Assembly (NCBI GenBank): GCA_033032865.1
Contig: JAWHQI010000005.1
Span: 9,386,001-9,450,000, forward strand
Reading direction: 5' to 3'
Origin: Dactylorhiza incarnata
Taxonomy: Eukaryota; Streptophyta; Magnoliopsida; Asparagales; Orchidaceae
Length of the DNA stretch: 64,000 nt
Shown: positions 43,155 to 53,646 of the stretch, piece after piece
Layout of the letters: every line of letters starts with the position of its first letter
How positions within the stretch are numbered: the first letter of the stretch is position 1
Made by a program: the position numbers and the translations under genes
Notes under the pieces: model-generated
What the model saw: only the letters and a program-made list of their open reading frames with translations
Told to the model about the DNA's origin: nothing
Databases searched by the model: none

Positions 43155-43323
43155 TGCCCTGGGGTGTTGCAGCGCGTCTGGGCGAAAAATGCGCGTCCGG
43201 GCGAAAAACACGCGTCCGGGCGAAAAAGGCGCTCCCGGTCGAAAAACGCGCGTCCGGGCGAAAAACTCGCGTCCGGGCGAAAAACTCACGTCCGGGCGAA
43301 AAATTGCTCTCCCTGGCGAAAAA
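43155..43323. repeat. Minisatellite array C
   Basis: About eight units of GCGCGTCCGGGCGAAAAA, same orientation as array A, more uniform than A or B. It follows CCCTGGGGTGTTGCA and precedes an AATTCC-rich MITE-like tail. Confidence 0.9.
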
Positions 43324-43642
43324 ATGATAAATCAAGCGTGTCAGACTCGCCCAATTCCGATATGTCAAGCTAGATTTTGTGCCGAGGTTAAAATCAATTC
43401 AATGATATTCAACTCAAATTCCAATTATTAAAGCTACCTAACAAGCGAACGGCGTAATTGGAATTCGACGTCGAATTTCAATTCCAAGTCTTCAATTCCT
43501 TCCAAACGAACGGGCCCTTATTATTTTGTAAATTTTAAAACAGAAATTTATTCACCTGGTTTACTAATTCCAGGTGAGCAGAGGATGATGATTGCAAATA
43601 AGAGAAGATCTGTCGTACTTTTATTAAAATGGAGAATCATGG
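43324..43642. other. AATTCC-rich MITE-like tail
   Basis: Rich in AATTCC/GGAATT words, with GGAATTCGACGTCGAATTTC near 43458 and an end CCAAACGAACGGGCCCTTA near 43518, similar to 960-1150 after array A. No coding. The partner terminus was not identified. Confidence 0.4.
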
Positions 43643-43652
43643 TTTCAGAGTA

Positions 43653-44032
43653 TTCCTGTCCAAAAAGCCCGGCGGGCCCGGGCCGAGACCGGGCCTACCG
43701 GGCCCGGCCCGGGCCTAGCCTTAACCGGGCCGGGCTCGGGCTTTCCCTCCAAATGGGGGCCTGCCAAGGCCCCCAGGGCCGGGCCGGGCCCGGCCTTATG
43801 GCTGCCATGGCCAAATCGGGCTTTTCAAGAGCCCGGTAAACCGGGCTTTGCCCGGCCCGAGCCAGGCACCGAGTCGGGCATTTGCCTAATATGGGGGCCC
43901 AGTTAGGCCCCCTAAGCCTGGCCCGGGCCCAGGCGGGCTTTGCGCGGGCCCGGGCCTCGACGGGCTTTCTCCGGGCCGGGCCCGGGCCGGCCCCCTGGGC
44001 CCGATTTTTTTGAATAAGTATATTTCAGAGTA
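43653..44032. mobile_element. GC-rich small insertion (GGGCCCGG-rich)
   Basis: About 370 bp packed with GGGCCCGG/CCGGGCC words, bounded by the direct repeat TTTCAGAGTA (43643-43652 and 44023-44032). The ends CCTGTCCAAAAAGCCCGG and CCCGATTTTTTTGAATAAG are weakly inverted. This fits a non-autonomous DNA transposon (8-10-bp target duplication, hAT- or Mutator-like). Nearly every part can pair with another. Confidence 0.55.
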
Positions 44033-44077
44033 GGGCTTTTGTAGAATGCTTCGACTGAGTACTCCTACGAATCCGAC

Positions 44078-44567
44078 TGTTGGCACCAAAAATGGTACCT
44101 CCAAAATTCACACACTAAGGGGGGAAAAGAAGAAGACTGCGAAGTGCAGGTTACTAAGACAGGGGAGGCTGAAGAGAGAGAAAACGATCACAGGATGACG
44201 ATCACTAAAAAATGAGACCGCTTACACAGGTCGTAAGCTGGAGCCTCGGGGCCAGAGAGTCCCTTTCCAGGTACCCCTACCCCTCTATTTATAGACGAGG
44301 AGGCTGCCCAAACGGGCAGAACTAAGAACTACGGGCTGCCCGGGGTACAGGAGAGCCGGGGCAGAGATGAGGGGTGCAAATAGCAAAAAGGAAGAAAAGG
44401 AGGAGACCGCTCAGGCTGTCGATCTCACACTGCCTTGACCGCTTGGGACTTAGAAAACTGCGGTTGAGAAGAGACTTGGCGGTCTGCGCGATCACCATAT
44501 ATTGAGACCGCTCAGACCGAAAAAACTTTGGCCTGCAGGAAGAGGTCGCGGGCTTTCTGGGCAAACA
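44078..44567 (-). repeat. E5 3' LTR
   Basis: 490 bp, TGTTGGCACC...GGGCAAACA on the plus strand. Minus-strand TATAAATA at 44293-44286. Confidence 0.95.
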
Positions 44568-44582
44568 TAATCCCCGCACATT
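44568..44582 (-). promoter_or_regulatory. E5 polypurine tract
   Basis: Minus strand TGTGCGGGGATTA directly beside the 3' LTR. Confidence 0.65.
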
Positions 44583-44658
44583 TTTAAGTTGCTCCCAAAA
44601 CTTCGAAAATGTAAGCTTTGACCGTTGAGACCGCGACCATCATAAATGCAGCTTGGTC

Positions 44659-44666
44659 TATAAATA
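44659..44666 (+). promoter_or_regulatory. TATA box of E5 antisense gene A
   Basis: TATAAATA in GGTCTATAAATACCGG, 92 bp inside the 3' LTR and about 97 bp before the ATG at 44756. Confidence 0.65.
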
Positions 44667-44755
44667 CCGGCTGAGATCTTCAGATTTCAAGACATTGAGA
44701 AATACCAAGTTCCAAGCGGTCTCTGAAAATTAGGTAGACGCGGTCTCTTACGGAG

Positions 44756-47120
44756 ATGACTATTCTTGATTTTATAAAAGCTCTTCCACCGAAAGCAAAC
44801 TCTCCTGGGAAGAAGGAGGATGTTAGTTCAAGAAGAGGAAAAAAGATACCGAAAATATTAACGAAAGCGAGCGCTTCAAAGGAGACCGCCCGATCTCCCA
44901 AAAAGAAATCTGAACTAGAAAGTTCAGCTGCGCCGGTCTCTGCTGTTTCTGAACCTTCCAACACCTCTTCAGATCCTGTATTGAAAATGTCTGACTTTTC
45001 TATCTATTTTAATTGTCAGAAATCCCTGGAGGTATTGGATCAAAAGACTTCTCAGCCCCCTAAGATCGCCTCAACTGAGACCATTCTGGCTGGGCTACAC
45101 CAGAAAAAGGCCGTGGCCGAAATTATTCGGCAAATGATCGCCGAACTGGAGACCGCTGCAAAAAATAGGAAAAGGAAAAATTCAAGTCCAACCAGCTTGA
45201 CTTATAAGAGAAACAAAAGAAATGGAGATGGACAGGATGTGACCGCCCCTGAGACGATCACACTTCTTGATGACGCTGATCCGGAGGATTCCGCTGCGGT
45301 TCAAAAGGTGAATACCGGAAGCGATCTCCTTCTTCATCCTGCGGTCTCAACTTCATTAGGGGAAGATGATTTCGAATTAATCGCTTATCTTGATGAAGTT
45401 TCTTCTAACAATTCATCTTTTTCATCGATGCAGGTGCTAGATCCTCTTGAGGCTTCATCTCTTCAAAACGCTGCTGTTGATATGGAGATCGCAGCCAGGG
45501 AGAAGGAGATCGCTGATGCGGCGGTCAAGACGATGGAAGAGGAAGAGAGAAAGAAAAAAGAGAGGGAGGAGAAGAAAAAGGAGGAGGCGATCAAGATCGC
45601 TGAGGAGAAGAAGAAGAAGAAAGAGGAAGAGAAGAAGAAGAAGGAAGAAGAGGAGAAGAAGAGGAAGGAAGAAGAGGAGAAGAAGAGGAAAGAAGAGGAG
45701 AAGAAGAAGGAAGAAGAGGAAAAGAAGAGGAAAGAAGAAGAGAAGAAGAAAAAGGAAGAAGAGGAGAGGAAGAAGAAGGAAGAAGAGGAAAAGAAGAGGA
45801 AAGAAGAAGAGAAGGAGAAAAAGGAAGAAGAGGAGAGGAGGAAGAAGGAAGAAGAGGATAAGAAGAAAAAGGCGGCCAAGACCGCTGAGGAGAAGAAGAA
45901 AAAGGAAGAGGAGGAAAAGAAGAAGAAAGAAGAGGAGGAGAAGAAGAAAAAAGAAGAGGCGGCCAGGACCGCCGAGGAGAGGAAAAAGGCTCTTCTTGAT
46001 GAAGAGGAGAAAAGGCAGGCGGTCTCACAGACTGCGGAAAAGAGGGCTGCTGAGGAAGAGACCGCTAGGAAGCTTCAGATCGCCACGGAAAAAACTACAC
46101 TTTCCAGCGGTCTCCCAGATGACTCTTCTCGAGGAGACCTGGACAAGGCTGCAGCAGATCACGCGACGGCGATCTCAGTTTTGCGAGCTCGTAAGGGTAA
46201 GATGATCCCCAAATCTGTCGAGTTCTTTCCATTGCCCATGGTTCGACCTGCTTCCCCAAAAAGAAAATGCGAGGTTATTCTTATCGAGACCGACGATATT
46301 CTTCTAAGTAACAAAGAGTTAAAAAGAAGAAGAAAAGAGGGCGATAGATCGCAGAAAAGAGAGTTGGAAAGAATGAATTTAGAGTGTCTAAGGGGATCAG
46401 ACCGCCTTTTACTGACCGCAGATCCCGCGGTCACTAAAGATACGGAAAAAGCCCTACATGACTGCGGTCTTGATTCCTTTCCAAGTACTCTTTCTGCTCA
46501 AAAAATTCTATTTGAATATCATTTGTAATTAAAATAACTTATCTCTTGTGATCGCAGATGACGACAACGTTGAGATCGAGGAAGGAGAACTCCCTCAACG
46601 CATCGCGATCCCTCCCAAGCTTACCGGCATTCTTAACCCTATATTTGAGGATGTTCGGTCTATGCTTCTTAGAGAGCGGGCCCAGAACGATCAGATCCGC
46701 GGTCTCGAGGAGAAGTTGCGTGCTTTCGAGAGGAGGAGTCGAGAGGAACGCGATCTGAAGATTGAAGAGCTCGCGCGGTCTCGCGATCTGAAGGTTGAAG
46801 AACTCATGCGATCCCTCAAGAAAGCGGAAAGAGATGCTGAATATTACAAGGGAAAAGCTGCTGCGCTGTCCGTAGAGAACGAGAGGCTGAGAGGTGGTAA
46901 CTCCAAGATGCTGATGAGACTGGGTACCTCCAGCGATCATCCAGCAGAGAGACCGCAACCTGAAATTGTGGTTGTCCCTATGGAGCAAGTTGACAGGGAG
47001 ATTTCTAAAATTCATCGAGCTGCATTGTCAGCTAATCAGAATTTGGCATCTGTCCTGGCTGCTGTTAATGATATGCAGGACATAGCAGCTCATGTAGGGA
47101 GAAATAGGCCTAAGAAATGA
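44756..47120 (+). CDS. E5 antisense gene A (long K/E-rich helix, coiled coil)
   Basis: Open from ATG 44756 for 590 residues (to 46528). Basic N-terminus (residues 1-60), Ser/Thr-rich part, then about residues 255-420 are almost pure KEEEEKKRKEEE, expected to form a long single helix or coiled coil, followed by a basic motif KGKMIPKSVEFFPLP and KRRRKEGDRSQKRELE. A second frame, 46548-47120 (about 190 residues, strong heptads, ELPQRIAIPPKLTGILNPIF at its start, ending NRPKK), is probably a further exon: an acceptor GATCGCAG lies at 46556, the donor being one of several in 46470-46515. No known family recognised. It is antisense to gag-pol and lies upstream of gene B. E4 gene A is the positional counterpart. 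Confidence 0.6.
45535..46000 (+). repeat. GAAGAAGAGGAGAAGAAG-type purine repeat
   Basis: Nearly pure purine tract encoding the K/E region of gene A. It is broken by three GCGGCCAAGACCGCTGAGGA-like words that keep the frame. Confidence 0.85.
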
Positions 47121-47429
47121 ACATTAAATTTGAGACCGAGCGATCTCTCAACAAGAACAATTTGTTGTAATATTTTTGATATTAATGTCCCATATATCTT
47201 CTGTTATTTTTGTGATTTCTTCCAATTTTTGTGCTTTATGCGATCTTGATTGTTATAATTTGCGATCTCTTTTATGTCTGGATTGTGTGTTGCTGGTATT
47301 TTTATTCATCTGTATTCTATTTATTGAGACCGCGGATTAGCTATATAATCTAGCCCAGGTCGAGCGGTCTGGAGATTTTTGCTGGGCGGTCTGCCAAAAG
47401 TAATGATTACGAAATTATCCTTCGATTGC

Positions 47430-47437
47430 TATAAATA
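47430..47437 (+). promoter_or_regulatory. TATA box of E5 antisense gene B
   Basis: TATAAATA in TTGCTATAAATAGTTGCC, 36 bp before ATG 47473 and 72 bp before ATG 47509. The distance favours 47509 as the start. Confidence 0.65.
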
Positions 47438-47472
47438 GTTGCCTTCATAACCTTCACTTTATGTTCTCTTAA

Positions 47473-49202
47473 ATGCGCGATAAATACCGATCTCAGCGAC
47501 ATCTCAAAATGGTGTCCGCTCGTGCTTCTTCTGCGATCACCTTCTTGGCTGCTAATCAAAAACAGGGACGTCTGTCGAAAGATGAGTTTATATCTTTTAT
47601 AAAGAAGTATATGATCCAAACCCAGATTGTCGTGAGACCGCCGACCGAACAGGAAAAGCTGAATTTCGGAGAGGAAAATAAATATATTATTCCTATCGAT
47701 CACTTTGATCATGGGTTGAGAATTCCCCTTCCTTGGGAATGGATGGAAATTTTGGAATATTACGGTTTCGTGCTCGCCCAGCTGCTCCCGAACTCAGTCG
47801 GTCTGGTTAATGTATTCATCAATTACTTGAGATCGGAGAGGATAAGGTTTTCGATGAACCTGTTCCGTGGAACCTTTACTGCGAAGGTTCTGAAAGAAGG
47901 CCAGAAGAAAGAAGAATTCAAGGGACTGATGTACTTCTCTGCGGAAGGAGTAAAGATCTTAAACCTTCCCAACAAGATCTCTTTTTGGACAGAAAGATTT
48001 CTTGTCTTCGAGGGCGACCTCGGCGGTCTCAAGAGTTCGCCGTCTCCACGACCTGACAGTACCTTCAAAAAGATAAAGGTGCTTGCTGCTGAGGAGATAA
48101 AAATTTTAGCCTTCTTGGCGGGCAAGAGGCTTGACCTTGTTCACTACCTGGCGATCTGGGATGAGATCGCTGAGGTTACTCCTGATGAAAGTAAGCCTTT
48201 CCTGCGGTCTCTCCCGCGATCTCTTTTTTGTTCATTTTTCATAACCTTTCTCCTAACGTTTTTCTTACCTCAGCGACCTTTAAGGTCCCTGAAAGAGATC
48301 CAATCTCTCCAGCAGCTGAAGTACTTACTCAAAGGGAGAAAAGGCTGAAGCGGGAGGCTGATGCGTTCGGGACCGCTGCTGAGACCGCAGATCAAGACTT
48401 CCCCCTGCATGGTTTCTTAAAGAACATGAAGGATATTAAAGGAAAACCCTTACTCAAATGGGCCGCAAAAGGGAAGTCTCTAAAGGTTTCCACTGATCTT
48501 CCCTCGTGGAGTGGAAAGGTGACCCGCCACGCTTATGCGGTCACCTCTGCATTGTATGGGAGAAAGAACGCGGTAGAGGCTTATAATCTCGAGACCGAGG
48601 ATCTCCCCGATCTTTGTGCTCAGGTGACCGCTAGGAGCACGATTCTAAATCATCATATGGGGCGGTCTCTTCGTAGCGCCTTAAATGAGATTACTGCCCT
48701 GCGTGAAGCTCAAAAGGTAAAGGTTTAATTGCATTATATGAATGATTACCTGTGACCGCGCGATCTGATCTTTCCCTTTTCCTTTTGATAGCAATCTGAG
48801 CGGGTGGCCTATGATCCAGCTAATCCAGCTTTCCAGAAGGCCATGATGCATCATATTAAGGAGACCGCTGACCAGGTCCTGGATGAGGTTCGCGGTCTTG
48901 GTGGTTTCACCGAAGAATTCAAAGACATAACATTCTCAAAGCTCTTCCCGGATGCAGCTCAAAGGATTGAAGAGTAGTCAGAGACCGCTGAAGAGACCGC
49001 AGATGAAGCCGGCGATCAAGATGAGAACGTCGAGATTGAGGATGAAGATGAAAGTGGGAGCCGCTATACTCAAGGCCGGGATTCTAGTTCAGGCTCAAGC
49101 TCTGGATCTAGAATTCCGGTGAGTAAATCGGAGGAATCCTCAGCAGAGACCAATTCTTCTCTCTCTGCTGAGCGATCCTCCAAGAGACCGAAAAAAGATT
49201 GA
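47473..49202 (+). CDS. E5 antisense gene B (Transposase_28-like, spliced)
   Basis: Three exons: 47473-48190, 48274-48716, 48792-49202. Donors AAA|GTAAGCC and AAG|GTAAAGG and acceptors TTACCTCAG and TTTTGATAG are good plant sites; introns are 83 and 75 nt and keep the frame. The start may be 47509 (MVSARASSAITF). Residues about 50-210 form the 'putative gypsy type transposon' domain (VRPPTEQEKLNFGEE, PIDHFDHGLRIPLP, ILEYYGFVLAQLLPN, FWTERFLVFEGDLG). The rest is helical (LKREADAFGTAAETA, SALNEITALREAQK) with an acidic Ser-rich tail ending RPKKD. An in-frame TAG at 48975-48977 in exon 3 may end the protein about 75 codons early. Homologous to E4 gene B and to the E3 plus-strand gene. Function unknown. 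Confidence 0.7.
48191..48273 (+). other. Intron 1 of E5 gene B
   Basis: GATGAAA|GTAAGCC ... CTTACCTCAG|CGACC, 83 nt, T-rich before the acceptor, phase 1; joining keeps the frame into TFKVPERDPISPAAEV. Confidence 0.7.
48717..48791 (+). other. Intron 2 of E5 gene B
   Basis: CAAAAG|GTAAAGG ... CTTTTGATAG|CAATC, 75 nt, phase 0, joining ALREAQK to QSERVAYDPANPAF. Confidence 0.7.
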
Positions 49203-50657
49203 GCTGTAACTTTTCTTTAGACCGGGCGATCTCGTTGTAACAGACATTTCTGAATATATATAAAATTCGATTTTTTGTTAGATCTATATTTGTTGAATGA
49301 ATTTGTTTCTGGTGTATTTATTCTATTTGTTCTCCTGAGCTAGAAATGGCATTCGATCTCAATGCCTTAGATTTTATCGAACATCTCTCTTTTGAAAAAG
49401 TTTCAGGTTATGATCTATAAAAACAGAAAGATTAATGTTCAGGCATAAACACAATGCTCATGCGGTCTTAAGATTACCAAACCGTCATCCGGATGATATC
49501 CGAACCCTTACTGCCCGGACTACCATGATATACATATTTCTGATCAGTTCTGCGATCTCTAATTTGGGAGACCGCTATTTGGGAAGATACCGAAGATAGT
49601 TTTAACATGTATACATCTAGCATTCGACCTCAGGATAACCAGACCGCATTAAGCAGAAAAACCAATTTTATTTATCAACTTCTGATTACCCTTTTACAGA
49701 TGGAAATCATGGAAACCCAGCGACCTCAAAATATCCAGACCGCTGAGAGCTGATGATAATCTGGGCTTTTACGATCTCCTGACAATCTTGAACTGATTCA
49801 GATAAGAAATGCCTGGGTGAATGTCACAAGCCTTAGATGAAGATTATCTTGCGACCTTAACAAATTGAGACCGATTTTAACTCCCTTCGACAGATTCAAT
49901 GTTGGCGATCACCTTTATACCGATCCTGGAAGAGATTAATCCATTTAATCATGATCAATATAGAACACCTTCTGAAGGTAAAGGAGAAAATGCGGTCTCA
50001 AAGGTTCTGACCGCCCGAGCTCAGTACTTGGGAAATAGAATGGAGCCTTTTGAAAGAGAGAAAAAGGAGAAAAGGGAGAATCTAAAAAATGATTCGCAGG
50101 GCAGGTGTGGTTATGCCGATGAGGCTATACCGACATTGCTTTCCCTGATAGATTATTGAATTTTTGCTTTCCTCAATCATTTTTAATGAACATTCGAGAG
50201 TTACGGATCAAAATGATCGATAGGGCAAGTGTGGTCATGCCGATGAGACTCATACCGACATTGCTTTCCCCGAAGATCATTAAGATCGTAACAATGTCCT
50301 TTTCGATGCATGACAGAGCTGAGCCAGCCACCCAGCCCTCCTTGCTAAGGTGTGCCAGATGTCAGCTAGGACCCGACATCCTAAACTTTCACCGCTCGAG
50401 CTTGGCGAGCCACTACTACACAGATTCGAAATCTCCCCGACATCTGTGGTCCTGGCAGGATTACACGTCAAACTAACAAGCCGAGGGGAAAGAAGTAGGA
50501 TCCGTCGATGTCTTACTTGACGAGCTTTTGGTTTTATTAATAACTCATATTTGATCTTGCCGTTAATCATGCATGCCATGATCATCTTGGCCATGTCTGC
50601 ATAATGCTTAAGAAAAGAGAAGTGAGAAATGGAATGAGAAAACTGAATACGAACTTT
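49203..50657. other. E5 3' untranslated region between convergent genes
   Basis: No coding. It contains further GCGATC/GACCGC words to about 49880 and a duplicated block: GGGCAGGTGTGGTTATGCCG at 50098 and GGGCAAGTGTGGTCATGCCG at 50221, each followed by CGACATTGCTTTCCC. Confidence 0.65.
50098..50273. repeat. Two-copy ~123-bp duplication (E5)
   Basis: The words ATGCCGATGAGGC and CCGACATTGCTTTCC recur 123 bp apart, at the same position (between pol and antisense gene) where E3 and E4 have longer arrays. Confidence 0.65.
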
Positions 50658-53646
50658 TCAAGAAAAGAATAGTTTGAGATCATCTCCACTCCAAGAGTGA
50701 GGCAACTCCTCTCCTTCATGGTTCTGGAGATGGTAGGCACCATTTTTGAGCACCTTTTTTATCACGAATGGCCCTGCCCAGTTTGGATTAAGCTTCCCAA
50801 CCGAACCGGCTCTTGCCGCGGCATCTACTTTCTTCAAGACCAAGTCCCCAGCAACAAATTCCTTGGTTCTTACATTTTTATCAAATAATTTTGTCATTCT
50901 TCTTTTTACCTCCTCTTTCCTAATGGCTGTCGTATCCCTCAATTCTTCAATTAAGCCGAGGCTACATTTTAACTCTTCATCATTCTCTTCTATCCAATCA
51001 ATTTGGTTCTGTTGTGCTAACAACACCCTCGGACTTTTTACCTCGAATTCTACTGGAATAAGAGCTTCGGAACCATGCGATAATTTGAAAGGAGTCTCTC
51101 CAGTGGCTGAATTTGGAGTTGTCCTCAAGGCCCATAAGACCGAAGGTAGCTGTTCTGCCCAGTTGCCTCTAAGATTTTCTACTTTCTTCTTCAAAAGATT
51201 TATAATAAGCTTGTTGGCAGCCTCTACTTGCCCGTTGCTTCTAGGATGATGTACAGAGGCGAAGCGTAGCTCGATTCCAATTTGATCACAAAAACTAATG
51301 AGAGTTGAATTATTAAATTGAGAGCCATTATCGGTAATGATTGCCATTGGAATTCCATGCCGACAAACTATCTCCCCCCAAATGAAATTCTTCACAGCTT
51401 GGGTAGTAATTTTGGCCAATGCCCTTGCTTCTATCCACTTACTGAAATAGTCAATCATGACTATAATATATCGGCGCTGGCCACTTGCCATAGGAAAAGG
51501 CCCAACCAAATCCATCCCCCAGACTGCAAAAGGCCAAGGGGTCGCTATTGATTTGAGATGCTGAGCTGGTTGGTTCTGGAGAGGAGCAAACTTCTGACAT
51601 TTGACACATTTCTTGGCAAATTTTTCTGCATCCTTCCTCATTTGGGGCCAAAAATAACCTTGCCTTAGGATTCTTTTCTCTAAGGTTCTTGCCCCTGAAT
51701 GACTTCCGCACTCTCCCGCATGGACTTCTTGAAGAATTATTGGAACCTCTTCTTCCGAAACGCATCGTGCTAATGGAGAAAGGAAAGTTCTTCTGTAAAG
51801 CACTCCTGCAACAAGATAGTAGTTAGCTACTTTCCGTTTAAACCTTTTCTTATCCTTTACCGTTGAATGGAGCTTTCCAGCCGAGAGATAAAGAACAAAT
51901 GGATCCATCCAAGACGGACGCTGATCAATCTCCATGACCTCCCCCTCTTCAATTGCTGGGCGGAACAATTCCGAGGTTGTTCCTCCTGATAGAAGGCCAA
52001 ACTTTGTTAATTCATCTGCCTCCATATTCTCTTCCCTCGGAATATATTCAATAGTAAAGCTCCTAAACTTTCCCACCTCAATTTTTACCAGAGTCAAGTA
52101 TCGCTTTAAAATACCATCTCTCGTTTCGAAGGTTCTATTCACTTGGGAAGCCATCACCAAGGAATCCGTGAGCACTTTAACATCATCGATTCCTAATTCT
52201 CTAGCAAACCTGAGTCCAGCTAACAAAGCTTCATACTCAGCTTGATTGTTTGTTATTTTGAAAAAGAATTTCTGCCCCTGATCCAATCTTACTCCATTCG
52301 GATTGATTAAGATAATTCCAGCTCCAGAAGAATCTCTTCCCGAGGCTCCATCCACATAGATTGTCCAAGCGAGGGGTGGGTTGATCCCCTTTCCAAGCTC
52401 TACTTCTTTGGCATCTACCATGAAATCTGCTAGAACTTGAGCCTTGATTGCCACCCTTGGAACGTATGAAATGTCAAACTCACTAAGTTCTATTGCCCAC
52501 TTGGCTAGCCTTCCTGAATGCTCCGGCTTTTCCAAGACACCTTTTAAGGGGAGATCAGTGACAACTAGGATTGAATGCGCTTGAAAATAAGGTCTTAACC
52601 TTCTTGCCGAGATTACGAGCATTAAGGCCAGCTTTTCGAGGATCGGATAGCGAGTCTCCGCATTTTTCAGAATTCTACTTACGTAATAGACTGGGAATTG
52701 TTTCTTTCTCTCCTCGCGGACCAAGACAGAGCTTATAGCATCGGATCCAACTCCCAAATAAAGAAAAAGATTTTCTCCCTCTCGCGGGCTTTGGAGCAAA
52801 GGGGTTGATGTTAACTGCTTTTTAAGTTGATCGAAAGCATCATCACATTCCTTTGTCCACTCAAACCTGCCCCTCCCCGGAGGGTCTTGAAAAAGGTGCA
52901 CTCTTATCTCCCGATCGAGAGATAAAGCGACTTAAGCCTGCCATCCTCCCTCCGAGCTGCTGAATTTCTTTAGGAGACTTGGGAGGTGGCATTTCTAAGA
53001 TAGCCTTTACTTTGGCAGGATTCGGCTCCAACCCTTCCGGAGTGAGAAGATGGCCGAGAAACTTCCCTTTAGTAGCCCCGAACACACATTTCAAAGGGTT
53101 TAACCTCATGTTAAAGTCTCGGAGAGTTGAAAATGTTTCAGTTAAATCATTAAGGTGAGAAGAGAATGATTTGCTTTTTATTAGGAGATCATCAACGTAG
53201 ACTTCAAGGTTTCTTCCTTTTTGGCTTTTGAAAACCGTATCCATCATTTTCTGATAAGTTGCTCCGGCGTTCTTAAGCCCGAAAGGCATCACTACATAAC
53301 AAAAACATCCGTCATTCGTGATAAATGAAGTGTGAGGGATATCAGGCTTATGCATTTTAATTTGATGATAACCAGAAAATGCATCTAAAAAACTCATAAA
53401 CGAATATCCAACCGCCGAATCAACTAAAGAATCTATCTGAGGCAAGGGGTAGCAATCCTTGGGGCAAGCTTTATTAAGTTTGGTGAAGTCAACACACATC
53501 CTCCACTTTCCACCTGACTTTCTGACCATTACAACATTTGAAACCCACGCAGGGTATTGGATTGGTCGAATGAATTTTGCCTTCAGGAGTTTTTCCACTT
53601 CCTCGCGGATAGGCTGAGCTAGACGGGTGGCAACGGATCTTTTCCT
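50658..53646 (-). pseudogene. E5 RT, RNase H and integrase
   Basis: 53646-52861: RT with RMCVDFTKLNKACPKD, LDAFSGYHQI, MPFGLKNAGATYQ and YVDDL. One frameshift region near 52861-52890 (SRSGDKSAPF) separates it from 52901-50658 (747 residues): RT connection, first RNase H region, Tat-type second RNase H with VDGASG and NNQAEYEALL, integrase zinc domain (HAGECGSHSG with CVKCQK), core GMDLVGPFPMASGQ, ITDNGSQF and the E of NGQVEAANK, and C-terminal DLVLKKVDAAARAG. It ends LKLFFS at 50658. Apart from the frameshift the catalytic residues are present. Confidence 0.9.

Noticed and set aside
45447..46205. Arg-rich plus-strand frame and Ser/Phe-rich minus-strand frames over the gene A purine repeat
   Set aside because: Shadows of the K/E-encoding repeat; only the KEEEE frame extends into non-repeat sequence on both sides with a TATA and ATG.
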